Assembly (NCBI RefSeq): GCF_963678635.1 | Contig: NC_087068.1 | Location: 30,816,318 to 30,880,317, forward strand | Source: Symsagittifera roscoffensis | Lineage: Eukaryota > Xenacoelomorpha > Acoela > Convolutidae | Direction of reading: 5' to 3' | DNA: 64,000 nt | Shown: positions 1 through 9,953 of the stretch, piece after piece | Numbering within the stretch: position 1 is the first letter of the stretch | Layout: every line of letters starts with the position of its first letter | Translations under genes and position numbers: made by a program | The notes under the pieces: model-generated | What the model saw: only the letters and a program-made list of their open reading frames with translations | What the model was told of the DNA's origin: nothing | The model's database searches: none

Positions 1-2209
1 AGCTGAATTAGCCATAGGCGCAACTCTGTCGTTTCTTTAGAGAATCTTTGGCTTTGCGTAGTCTTAACATGAACTGAAAAAGATATTTTTTTAACTACAC
101 TCATATATGATTGTAGAGAATTGTCACTTAAATTGAACAAAAAGACTAACAAAAGGAAAGAAAAAATGAAGTTTGAGGAGTGCCTTAAATGGTATTGCGG
201 TAAAGTCTGAGAACAATCAGGCGCGGTTTACCGAAACATATATATGCAGATCCGCAAAGTGTGAAAATTTTTCTACAAGAAATTGATGATTTACTAAAGA
301 TAGTTGAAAAAGACCCTGAGTAAGTATTTCCAGCTGCCAATGTACATCAATTTTACTTACATTCCGCTATTGAAACACCAGATGCATCAAGAAATCTTGT
401 ATTTTGAAAATTAAAAACTGACATCAATAAAAAAAGAAGAGTGAGCAGTGGTTGGTTTCAATAATCAACTGATGCAGGTACTATCCTGAGTTTTAGGAGA
501 CATGCCCTCTTCATAGTAAAAATAATGTATCTGAAGGAATAAGTCACCAGGTTTTTTTGAAAAACTATACATTGTTAAAAATAACTCAATGAAAACCAAT
601 CACGAACAGTGGTAGGACCACCAAAATCCCGATAACCTTTCATCTCAAGTTGCGTCTTGGACCTTCAAAAGATTAACGAGGAGAAGAAAAGAATTCCGAG
701 CAAAACTGACATTGAGATCTTCTGTTTGCACCATTCTGAAAATTCAATATCGAAGCACCACACTCATAGTTCTGCAAAAAAAATGCAGAAACAGGGTTCA
801 TCGCAAATTTAGTATTCATCTCGCAAACCTTCAAACAAGTGTGTCATTATTGAAACCAGCTTTTTCAGTAAGCTATAATCCAAAATTCTCGATAAAAATA
901 CAGAATTTAAAGGTTGAAAATCCAATTACGTTGGCCAAACGGACAAATATCTTAACAGTAGGATTGACGGGCACCGTGAAGCGTATACACCTGTCTGAAA
1001 AGTTCTGAAACAGAATAGTGGCGTTGGTTTGAGCACCGAGTTGAGTTGAAAGATCATTGCAAAGGCCACTTTAGATTATTAACGTCAGAAAGTCTGCCTA
1101 AAAAGGCGAAGCCAGGATTGAACAACAGCGACAAACTCAGCAGGAAGCAATGAACTTGAAGGTATTAATCGAAAACAGAATATTGAGCTAAATCTCATAA
1201 AAATCGGAAAACTGACATGAAAACGTAATATGATATTCCGATCAAAAATTTACGGATGAAACTTAAGAAAAAAAAACAAATTGTTCAAGCAATAGTTTGG
1301 TTGTTTTTTTAAACTCCGTATTTGACACTGGTAATTGATTAGCTGATAATTGGTACACTTGAAATGTTTTTGATTTTTTGATAGAAATAAATTGCATCAT
1401 TTGTATAGTCCGAAACCAACAAATCTAAATTTTTTACAAAGGACATCAAACTGATCGCCTTTTCTTCGAAAAACGGAAGCTGAGATTTTTTGAATCTGCA
1501 AAGTTTTCTTCTGAAAAAAAAACGTATTTTGATTGAACTTTTGTAAAATTTGCTAATGCTGGAGGAGATAGAGGTTTAAATACAGTGTATTATAAACATA
1601 TTTTATTTTATCGTAGCAATTTGGGGAGGGATTTTTCACTTCCATAAAGCATGCTTCGAAAAGCTACTTGGTTATTGATGTAAAAACACAAAAAAAAACT
1701 CACACCGTCATTGTACCAGTAGTGGTTCAATTCTGCAAATTTTTTAATTATCAGACGAAACAGAGGAAAAGTGCTAGTCTGATCAGCTCACAAACACTAG
1801 CAATATTCTCCCAAGGTATCGAAAGTTTTTATTTTGGCTTCAAATTATTTCTCACTCATTTTTCCGGAAAAAATTTTCACTTGAGCAGCAATTGTCTAAT
1901 ATGAAGAAAAAGAGGTGGTTTACTGGAATTCGAAAAAAAAGGATACCAGACTAAAATAAGGCTTGATAGTAAAGATCTGATAAAAAAGGAAAAATAAAAA
2001 AAAATCATTGAAAAAAGAACTCTTGTAAAGAAAAGCAAACACTTCACCGATAAGGCTACAGTTTTGTATAGCATAGCTGAAGTTGGCATTATTTACCGAG
2101 CTTAAGTCATGAATTATTTCGTCACTCCTTCTATATTGACAAATTGTTCGGAAAAACAGAGGAAAAAAGGCAGCGGACTCAGTGGTAGGTCTCATTTTTC
2201 AGTACAATG
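1..2209. other. Unassigned A+T-rich sequence
   Basis: No gene, RNA or repeat is recognised here. The longest methionine-free-of-homology reading frame is a basic 98-codon frame at 712-1008 (+) without recognisable domains. The segment 180-1150 has many lysine/glutamine-rich short frames broken by stops and could be an old decayed coding element, but nothing identifies it. Confidence 0.4.
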
Positions 2210-2213
2210 GAAT

Positions 2214-2410
2214 TGATTTAGGGACCAGTTTGAGTTTATGTAAGTTTATATTGATTGTCATTTTTCTGTCTGGGGACCTGCTGCTGTGACCTTGTAATCT
2301 CTATCGTCCAGCATGAACTGAAACAATCCGGTGCAGTAAGATTTAGATTTGATGCCTTACAGTTGCTTTGCAATTTAACTTTACACACTATACATTTTAC
2401 ATCTTCAACA
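2214..2410 (+). repeat. 5' LTR of Gypsy element
   Basis: 197 bp, starting TGATTTAGGGACC and ending CTTCAACA. It matches 7545-7741 base for base except for about ten substitutions and no indels. It is preceded by GAAT, which recurs after the 3' LTR. Confidence 0.95.
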
Positions 2411-3170
2411 TGGAGCAGCCAGCGGAAAAAAAGGAAGAGGAAAAAATCCGCCAAACATTTTGTCGTTCTGGGACGCACGTACGCCAGAACCCCCAACGTA
2501 TTGGGAGGAGCGGATCATTAAATTTCACTGGGGGATGATCGCAAAATACGATATAGATCTGGACGATTTTGATTTTGCAAATACTCTTACCGCAGCGGCG
2601 ATTGCAGCGCTCCCAAAAGAAGTCAACGGGAAGAACCGAATCGAGGCTGAGGAGAAGTTAAAATCGAATTTAATGTCTGTATTGGGGACGAGGCGCAGAG
2701 AATATTCAAAGCTAGAAAAACCGACGGTCAGTATTAAAACGGAACGATACCCACGAGTACTGGATGAAATGCAAAATATTTTCAGACGCAAGAAAATGTA
2801 ACACACGAAATAGGGTTATTTTACGGGAGGAAGCAAAGAGAGAATGAAACGTTTTTGCGGAATTAAGCGCACTAGCTGAACGATGTGATTTCGCGAATGC
2901 GGCCGAAAATATCCGTGATATATTCATTATGAATATGCGCGAGTTCGAGTGCCAAAAGGAACTGTCGCGGTCTGCAAAGTTACCGGAGGAGGTCTACGTT
3001 ACCGCAAAGTTACCGGAGAAGTGGCTTGGGTGAATCAGCAGGGATACGGGGAGAATGGGTCAGCGTCGTCGGAGTCTGATGACTACATGGTGATGTCTAT
3101 AAAGAGGAAGAATTGGATGGAGGTGAAGATACCAGGAGCCAGAGATCAAGTGGAGTAGTCCGGGAGAAAA
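2410..3170 (+). pseudogene. gag: Gag polyprotein remnant (Gypsy)
   Basis: The likely start is the ATG at 2410-2412, formed by the last base of the LTR plus the first two bases of the PBS; it opens with Met-Glu-Gln-Pro-Ala and a Lys/Glu run. A frameshift near 2455-2460 moves the frame to 2460-2801, which carries an acidic/aromatic stretch (WDARTPEPPTYWEER) and a basic tail. After another shift, 2820-2990 reads RENETFL...LSALAERCDF, the pattern of the Gypsy capsid C-terminal half (typically an arrangement such as ENETFLDY...LAETCDFG). No intact zinc knuckle is visible before the protease. At least three lesions; non-functional. Confidence 0.75.
2411..2428 (+). promoter_or_regulatory. Candidate tRNA primer-binding site
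   Basis: The sequence TGGAGCAGCCAGCGG follows the 5' LTR with no gap. A PBS begins TGG because it pairs with the CCA tail of the primer tRNA. The tRNA was not identified. A nearly identical TGGTGCAGCCAGCAGG follows the candidate LTR of the Gypsy remnant near 48.86 kb on the minus strand, which supports the call. Confidence 0.7.
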
Positions 3171-3473
3171 ATGTGGCTGTGGGTGGATAGTGGATCTCCC
3201 GTGACGATCTTCAGCATGACATACCTAAAAGCAGCATTGGGTAAAACAAACTTTCGACTACAACCATCGCAAGAAGAATATTTGGACTACAATAACAACC
3301 AAATACACATACTGGGGAAGGTCGCAGTGACAATGGCACCAAATGGCTGGGCTGCTCCAGCGCAGGTGTCGGTGATAGCAGGGAACCACCAGTCAATTCT
3401 TGGGCGCGACCTAACGGGCACCTTAGGACTCGAACTAGTTCAAAGACGGAAAGTGATGGGAATAACTGGGTAA
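3171..3473 (+). pseudogene. pol: Retroviral-type aspartic protease domain (Gypsy pol)
   Basis: The 100-codon frame begins with WVDSGSPVTIF: the catalytic motif is Asp-Ser-Gly (DSG) rather than Asp-Thr-Gly, a variant found in some retroelement proteases. About 80 residues later ILGRDL matches the conserved (I/L)(I/L)GRD(L/I) of the flap-distal part. The domain itself is continuous, but its links to the upstream Gag frame and the downstream RT frame are broken by stops and frame changes. Confidence 0.85.
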
Positions 3474-3598
3474 GGGAGCAATCAAGACGCAGAGGAATAC
3501 GACGAGCTACAAGCGTATTTCTATAAATTGTACTCAAACTTATTTACCAGAAAAAAAATAAAATTCGCAACGCTAAAGTAAGGGCCGAATTCTTTGAG

Positions 3599-4330
3599 TT
3601 GTTAAAACCGGTACAGCAAAAAGGTCGTCGGGTGCCAATCAGTCTACAGGATAAAGTAGACAAGGAAATACATCGGTTGACAACAGAAGACCATATTATA
3701 AAACAACAGGAAAGTTCAGACAGGTATTTCATCTCTCCTATAGTAATCGCAGTAAAAAAAAATGGAAGTATGAAATTGGCAATGGAATCAAGAGAAATCA
3801 ACAAGCAGGTACAAAAAAATAAGAACCAATTGCGGACGAATTAGTCAGTCGACGGAATAAGTCAAACAATCGCAGAACGAAAAGCGGGGGATGTATACTT
3901 TACAACATTGGATTTCACGTATGGGTACGGACAAGTGGCGTTGGATCAAAAACTAGTGAACAGTGTGTTTTTTTTCAATAGTCGAGGGAAAATCAACGGG
4001 AATATATATCGTTTCAAAAATGGATTTTACGGGCTCACGTCGATGCCGACGGAGTTCCAAAAATTCATTGATAAATTGCTTAAACAATTCCCCCAAGCTA
4101 ACGCTTTTATAGACGACATACTGATTGCATCGAAAGGAACAAAAATCGAACACATCGCATTAGTGGAAAAAGTTTTAAAGAAATTGGACGTATCAAACGC
4201 TTCGCTAAAATTACGAAAATGCGAGTTTGCAAAACAGAATGTGAATGGTTAGGTTACCGAATTGGGAAAAAACGGCATTTCACCATTGGTTAGAAAAACC
4301 CACGCAATAGAAGATTTAAAAACCCCCAAA
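3599..4330 (+). pseudogene. pol: Reverse transcriptase domain (Gypsy pol), broken
   Basis: Segment 3599-3844 reads KPVQQKGRRVPISLQ...SPIVIAVKKNGSMKLAMESREINK, the fingers region of Gypsy RT. After a stop, 3908-4252 carries the DFTYGYGQVALD block, FYGLTSMPTEFQ, and the catalytic FIDDILIASKG (YxDD box with Phe for Tyr). The frame ends at a stop after CEFAKQNVNG and similarity continues with shifts to about 4330. The protein would polymerise element cDNA in virus-like particles; here it is interrupted at least twice. Confidence 0.92.
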
Positions 4331-4519
4331 ACCAGAAAACAACTCAAATGATTAATGTGGTCTATGCATAGTTTACACAAATTTCTACATTAGCTCGCCT
4401 TTACGACCGTTATTGAGCCAAAACAATGAGTTTGCATGGACATCGGAATGCGAAAACGCAATTCAACAACTACAAACGCTAGTCAAGAACATAATGAATT
4501 GAAACACTTCGACATTTAC

Positions 4520-5086
4520 CGGGAAACGAGAATAGTATGCGATGCTAGCCATGATGGCCTGGGTGCTATACTAGAGCAGTACGGTTACAACGGTTGATAC
4601 CCCATTTCGTTGGCGTCACGCTACCTAAACCCGGCCGAGAAAAAATACTCTACGAACGAATTAAAACTACTTGCGGTCGTGTGGGCTACAGAACATTTTC
4701 GAAATTATATTTACGGACGTTATTTTACTCTTATATCTGATCACAAGGCATTACTAACACTACTAAATTCGTCACCGAAGGGAAATAAAACATTTTTCAG
4801 TAGACTAACCCGATTGTACGATCGGTTATTACCATACGATTTCAAGGTCGAACATGGGCAAGGGTCAAAAATTGGAATGGCAGACTACTTGTCGCGTTTC
4901 CCGTCTGCAGCGGCGCCAGAAATAAGCTACTACAATGAAAGTTTTACGGTCGAAAAATTGCAAATGATAAATGATGCATTAAAACCTAGGGACGAAAAAA
5001 TTCCTAGGGGTCAAGTAAATCAAATTCAGAAAAAACCGACGATGAGGGCGGAAAAGCATGTTTGTACTCAATGCGCATTAATGTAG
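4520..5086 (+). pseudogene. pol: RNase H domain (Gypsy pol), broken
   Basis: Upstream of 4610 the reading RIVCDASHDGLGAILEQ gives the first RNase H block (Asp of the CDAS motif). After a stop at about 4597, 4610-5086 continues with SRYLNPAEKKYSTNELKLLAVVWATEHFRNYIYGRYFTL and SDHKALLTLL, containing the conserved Glu (NELKLLAVV) and Asp (SDHKAL) residues of the Gypsy RNase H. The tail GMADYLSRFP is the connection region leading to integrase. The remaining 50 codons are low-similarity. Confidence 0.92.
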
Positions 5087-5659
5087 CCAAAAAAACGCCG
5101 AAAACACTTAAGTATGCGTATAATAATCGTGAGCGAAAGCGCTCACTAGAGGGCGTAGTGACATGCAACCAGCGGTTAGCCAATCAGAGAGCGCATATTT
5201 GCATACCGACGGAAATATATAAGTTACGAAACAAGAAAATCAGACTTTGTTCTCAGTTTGTAAAGTCAAGCTATCTTCTCAATCAAAATTCATATCATAA
5301 CATGTCATCGAGTAACTCTCCTGAAAAACAAGATCCGAAACTACATCGATTATAGTGAATACTTCTACCCAAACTGGAATTATAAACCTTAACTTAGTTG
5401 TAAATAGAGTACAAGACCAGCCGCCGAATGTAAGCTCAGATTCCGATATTGAAGTGATACCGCCAGACAAATTAATCCCAAAAAGCAATTCGTCAAAAAA
5501 ACTAAACACATTGATTTTATTCCCCATCAATTCCCCGCGTTATCATACCCCCTTGTAAATAACGAGAAATGGATTTACTCAGTCATTCCTAGTGATAGCA
5601 GAGTTGTTAAAAAGATTGCTTACCCGAAAATTCTCAGATTAAAGTTAGTTGAAGCTAAT
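5087..5659 (+). other. Gypsy RNase H-integrase spacer
   Basis: Internal sequence of the element between RNase H and integrase. It carries a short frame at 5355-5558 rich in Asn/Ser/Pro and a perfect small hairpin GTGAGCG-aaa-CGCTCAC-like around 5119-5136. No conserved domain is seen. Confidence 0.5.
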
Positions 5660-6430
5660 TTGGAGAAGGACCCAATCCTGAAGACAATCCGAGATGCCAT
5701 GCGGGATAAACACCCTAGAGGTAAACAAATTATTACCAGGATGGGACAGTACTATGCTCAACACTTTAACGACTACGCCGTGCGGGAGAACTGCCTATGG
5801 ATGGATGGCCGGCTAGCCATGCCGAAGGATATGTCAACATCAGTACTAAACAGATTGCACAACAATCACTACGGGCGAGACAAACGGGCGAGAAAACCAC
5901 CACGGGCGAGACCGGCGAAGGATGTCTGGATTCCGCTAATGCACAGAAATCTCGCGGCCACGGCAAAATACTGCAAAAGCTGTCTAGAAGCAGGTAAAAA
6001 TCTAAAACCGGACATTCCGAAAAATGACATGGGAAATACTTATGTACCTAGGGAACCTAATGATTTAGTACAATTGGATTTTTGGAGCCCTGTGAATTAT
6101 GTACAGGACCGAAAGAAATATGTCCTAGTAGCGGTAGATACGTTCTCACATTGGCCGTCGGCATACGTTTGTTCCAGCAATAAATCCGAAAACTTGTTAA
6201 AATTCTCACATATACGCACGGTCACCCGAGGAAATTGCATATGGATTAGGCAACAGGATTCGTTTCGAACGAAATACATAATTTTTGTAATTACGAGGGA
6301 ATAGAATTAATAAATACCCCAGTGTAGGACCACGGTGCGACAGGAATGGTTGGAAGAACCATTGGCTCAATTAAAAATTTTGTCCTAACGTACCTATGGG
6401 AAAATAAACATTACAAATTTGAGAAATGAT
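5660..6430 (+). pseudogene. pol: Integrase (Gypsy pol), broken
   Basis: Residues near the start contain the HHCC zinc-binding pattern (LHNNHYG ... W.P ... YCKSCLEAGKN). The catalytic core follows: QLDFWSPV carries the first catalytic Asp, then KYVLVAVDTFSHWPSAYV. After about 6240 the frame slips, and the next conserved block (DQATGF-like, the second Asp) is readable only in another frame. 6298-6430 continues with the VERTIGSIKNF-like segment that normally holds the catalytic Glu neighbourhood. The family joins element cDNA to host DNA; this copy is inactive. Confidence 0.9.
5932..6296 (+). repeat. Integrase internal direct repeat, copy 1
   Basis: About 365 bp, beginning TCCGCTAATGCACAGAAAT and ending GTAATTACGA, repeated at 6437-6803 with few substitutions and small indels. 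It covers the zinc-finger end and the first half of the catalytic core. Confidence 0.93.
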
Positions 6431-6436
6431 ATCGCG

Positions 6437-6803
6437 TCCGCTAATGCACAGAAATCTCGCGGCCACGGCAAAATACTGCAAAAGCTGTCTAGAAGAAGGT
6501 AAAAACCTAAAACCGGACATTCCGAAAAATGACATGGGAAATACTTATGTACCTAGGGAACCTAATGATCTAGTACAATTGGATTTTTGGAGCCCCGTGA
6601 ATTATGTACAGGACCGAAAGAAATATGTCCTAGTAGCGGTAGATGCGTTCTCACATTGGCCGTCGGCATACGTTTGTTCCAGCAATAAATCCAAAAACTT
6701 GTTAAAATTCTTGCATAAATACGCACGGTCACCCTAAGTAATTGCATATGGATCAGGCAACAGGATTCGTTTCGAACGAAATACATAATTGTTGTAATTA
6801 CGA
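6437..6803 (+). repeat. Integrase internal direct repeat, copy 2
   Basis: Second copy of 5932-6296, offset about 505 bp. It re-starts the integrase frame (SCLEEGKNLKPDIPKND ... AVDAFSHWPSAYV) after the first integrase had already reached its C-terminal part. It differs from copy 1 at several sites, so the duplication is old or was created by template switching between related elements. Confidence 0.93.
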
Positions 6804-7544
6804 ACGAAAAAACGAGCACCACAGTCTACCAAAGGACTGGAAAAACGGATCCCAAGGACCCGAGAAGGTATAAAGGTTAACATCGACAATAGAAAAATTA
6901 ACGCAACATGCGGTGAAATTGAATAAAGGAGCTTTACTTAGGAGAAGTGGGGTTTCATTTAGATCGGCAGCGGACGAAGAAAAGGCTAAAAAGGGGACGA
7001 AGCGAACACCCCGGTGACTAGTCGTCATGAAGGAAGTAAAAATGCGGGGGAAAGGAAGAAAGCAAAAGCGGCGACAAAACGTGCATCGATGGTCGAAGAG
7101 GACCTAAGGCGAAACAAAAGGCGTGCTTGAAAGCAGCGATGACGAAACTGACGAGGAGGACGAGATAGAACGAGCGAACGAATGAGATAAAGGCGATACC
7201 ACAGCGGAAGCGATTGAGTCGGACAAAGAAGCGGGAGTAACGAAGGAACCTTCGAAATCAGACAACCAGGCGAACGGCTCGAAAAACCGGCGGTGAGCGA
7301 AGCAGCGACAGGACCGAAATTTGTCGGAAAAAGGAAGAAAGTAAGCGAGGAAGCAACCAGAGTGCGTAAGGGTGTGGATAAAATGGGAGGAGTAGTCATC
7401 CAGCAAATCGAGCCCAAATGAGCAGAAAAGAAACTAAAAGCGAAAAGGACCGAGGGAGAGGGTTGGCAAGTACAAAACATTATGAGTGTGACAAATTTTC
7501 AATTCAAAAATTAGACTTTTTAAAGTTTTGTGTGGTTGCCCGAA
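6804..7544 (+). other. Highly charged 3' internal region of Gypsy element
   Basis: The region between the second integrase repeat and the 3' LTR is unusually G+A-rich on the plus strand (7020-7470) and translates in pieces to Lys/Arg/Glu-rich peptides such as RGPKAKQKAC and RKKEESK, broken by stops. It could be the basic C-terminal tail of Pol or a lost extra ORF. The long frames on the opposite strand here come from the base bias and are not considered genes. Confidence 0.45.
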
Positions 7545-7741
7545 TGATATAGGGACCAGTTTGAGTTTATGTAAGTTTATATTCATTGTTATCTTTCTGT
7601 CTGGGGACCTGCTTCTGTGACCTTGTGATCTCTATCGTCCAGCGTGAACTGAAACAAACCGGTGCAGTAAGATTTAGATTTGATGCCTAACAGTTGCTTT
7701 GCAATTTAACTTTACACACTATACGTTTTACATCTTCAACA
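7545..7741 (+). repeat. 3' LTR of Gypsy element
   Basis: 197 bp, starts TGATATAGGGACC and ends CTTCAACA; the same length as the 5' LTR, with about ten substitutions. It is followed by the target duplication GAAT at 7742-7745. Confidence 0.95.
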
Positions 7742-7745
7742 GAAT

Positions 7746-8880
7746 ATAGAGAAGAATTTTGTTATTTTTGTAGCCTGAAGTTAACACCAATTGTTTACTA
7801 CCACATTATTCTGGTTCTTATTTGAAAGTACACATGTCTAAACAAAGAAAATTGACTCACAATTGCCCATAAAAAACTACTCCAGTTTTCAACTATTTTT
7901 AGAAGTAAAATGTACTTGTAGTTAACAAAAAAAGGTGAATTGTTAACGGCTGATTTCCTAAATTGATGGTTTGGATTGATATTTTTATCTAAATCTTTTC
8001 GTATAATAATGCTTAATTTGCAAATAGATTAGTTCATTATATTTATATTGACGATGCACGTAGATGAAAAAAAGTATGAATTTATAGTAATTTCAAAATT
8101 TCCTTGAAGTGTTTGGAGTTCAAAAAAAGGTGTTTTGATTTTGTTTAAGACTTTTCTTGATTGAAACTGAGTTAATTAAGCAAAAAATTGAATGGAAGAC
8201 GCCCAAGAGTATCAAGTGCAGGCTTATTTGACTTTTGTTGAGAAAAGTTAGTCTTTTCATAGAACTTTTATAACTATTTTTTGCATGTAAAAGTGACCAA
8301 AGTTTGTCATTAAAAGAGTTGTCAAAACAACTATTGGTGCAAAAACTGAAAAATAAAGGCATCTTAACGGATTGTTTCTTAGGGGTAAAGATGACTACAA
8401 TTCGGTAAACATTTTGAAAATAACTCTACTTTTTTTCTGTCCATAAAATAAGTTTTGCAACCTTCAGCTTCATATACACAAACTAAACAAAGCACAGACA
8501 ATTTCGGATTGGCTTGATGTGAACAAAATGGCTAGTCAAAGAAGATTTCAGCAAAAATTCAGAGTTAATTGAAAACAAACGCAATGAACACTTTGCAAGC
8601 TTTCAAAAATATTTTATGAAAACGAAACACCGCAAAAAAACTGCGTCAACAAAGAAGAGTTCAATTTCGAGCAAGAAAAACGATTGAATAACGAGCAATG
8701 TAGGAAAATTTATGTTTAGTTAGAGGTTTTGACCTAATTTTGGAAAAAAATTTAGTATACTGAGAAAAGTTTTTCTGAGAAATGCGCTGCAGCTATAACG
8801 CGTTTACACATTAATTACGTCACTAAGAACGTCTCTAAGAACCATCTAACTTAGCAATTTTTGTCATTTTATCAAGTCAA
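7746..8880. other. Unassigned A+T-rich sequence
   Basis: No gene or repeat identified. Short lysine-rich fragments interrupted by stops may be the decayed upstream body of the hAT transposase whose C-terminus follows, but no diagnostic motif is visible. Confidence 0.35.
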
Positions 8881-8915
8881 TTTCCGGAGAAACTTGCGAG
8901 TGCAATACATGTAAA

Positions 8916-9196
8916 TTGGAGCTTTCTTGCGTCCAATCTCGCACAACTAGTGCAGTGGCTCACCTGGAACGTAGGTATCCACAACTTTTCAAAGATTATA
9001 CGAAAACAAAAAATTGGATGGAGAAAAATTTCCAATATTTCCCAAACCCGCAGAAAATTTACTGTGTATTCCTGGAACTGCTGTTCCCAGCGAGAGAGTA
9101 TGGTCTGAGTCGGGTAACATAGTAACGTCAGCACGACAAACACTATCCCCTGTAAATTTTCGTATGCTACTTTTCTTGCATGTGAACTTAAAATAA
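8916..9196 (+). pseudogene. hAT transposase C-terminal dimerisation-domain fragment
   Basis: Two overlapping plus frames share one homology. The first (8916-9122) reads SAVAHLERRYPQLF...NWMEKNFQYFPNPQK; the second (9014-9196) reads LLCIPGTAVPSERVWSESGNIVTSARQTLSPVNFRMLLFLHVNL. The second is the hallmark of the hAT C-terminal dimerisation domain (A/V-P-x-T-S/A-VPSER-V/x-F/W-S-x-x-G followed by LSP-x-N...L-x-FL-x-x-N-L). A frameshift separates the halves, and the catalytic DDE/RNase-H-like part upstream is not recognisable. The stop after HVNLK is close to the normal family end. Remnant only. Confidence 0.87.
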
Positions 9197-9451
9197 AATT
9201 TTGTTTCTCTGTTTCAAATTTTGCATCGCATCGAAAATTCATCGAATTTCGATGAAATTTTCCGCATCGCATCGTCATCGCATCGATTTTGAAAAAGGCT
9301 GCATTGCATAGCCTTATTTGATATTTTGTCCTCGACATGAAAACTTTTGCTGCTCAATAGGCATAAGTTTACAGACTATAGTTTATTTTTTGTTGCAGAA
9401 ACATTAGCACCATTTAAAAAAATTTCAACATCAGTATAAATTGAATGAAGT

Positions 9452-9875
9452 CAGGGGCGGATTTAGGGGAGGGGCGGACGCCTCTTTTTAAGGATTCGAC
9501 CCCCTGCCGACCCAAACGGTCCCCCTTATGGAACTTTTTAAATTTTTAAGAACTCTATTTTTGGCCGACCGACCCTAAAATTTTTCTAAAGGCGCCTTTG
9601 GTGCCAATATATACTAATTTTGAGGGAGGGGGAGGGAGCGCGCGCCGAAAAAATGCGATGCCTAAAAACGCCTTTTTGGACTGTTTTTTTTTTTAAAATT
9701 TTGCCTGCGGCGCAGAAAATTTGGCCAAAACAGGGAGGATTAAACCGTGCTCGAAAAGTCAATTCGGTCGACCTAAAAAAAAGGTCGACAAAATTTTCGA
9801 AAATTTTTTCGAAATCCGCAAACCCCCCCCCCCCCCCCCCCCCCCCTCCTCGAGAAAATCCTAGATCCGCCCCTG
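9452..9875. mobile_element. hAT-like MITE, 424 bp
   Basis: The terminal inverted repeats are CAGGGGCGGATTTAGG at the left and the complement of CAGGGGCGGATCTAGG at the right (15 of 16 match). The element is flanked by AATGAAGT (9444-9451) and AATGCAGT (9876-9883), an 8-bp target duplication with one mismatch; 8 bp is characteristic of hAT elements. The interior is non-coding and has a 24-nt C run at 9823-9846. Relatives lacking the right end lie at 39941 and 42622. Confidence 0.9.
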
Positions 9876-9953
9876 AATGCAGTATACGATTTTCGACATC
9901 TAACATGGATGGTTACTAGAGATATATTATATTGTCCGTTTTTATAAGTGCGC

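Larger units (their letters stand above)
2214..7741 (+). mobile_element. Ty3/Gypsy LTR retrotransposon, decayed
   Basis: A 5528-bp element with both LTRs. It is bounded by a 4-bp direct duplication GAAT (2210-2213 and 7742-7745), and the LTRs begin TG and end CA. Internal order is Gag capsid remnant, aspartic protease, reverse transcriptase, RNase H, integrase, which is the Ty3/Gypsy order (integrase after RNase H). Every domain is interrupted by stops or frameshifts, so it cannot encode its own mobilisation. The two LTRs differ at about 10 of 197 positions by eye, so the insertion is not recent. No clear polypurine tract is seen directly before the 3' LTR; a purine-rich run lies about 70-100 bp upstream of it (around 7440-7470). 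Confidence 0.93.

Noticed and set aside
7025-7480. 151-codon minus-strand frame
   Set aside because: It lies opposite the G+A-rich tail of the Gypsy element; the Ser/Phe/Leu-rich peptide is what any frame opposite such bias would give, and it has no domain.
9586-9919. Poly-Gly and poly-Pro frames on both strands
   Set aside because: Both are produced by the C run inside the MITE.
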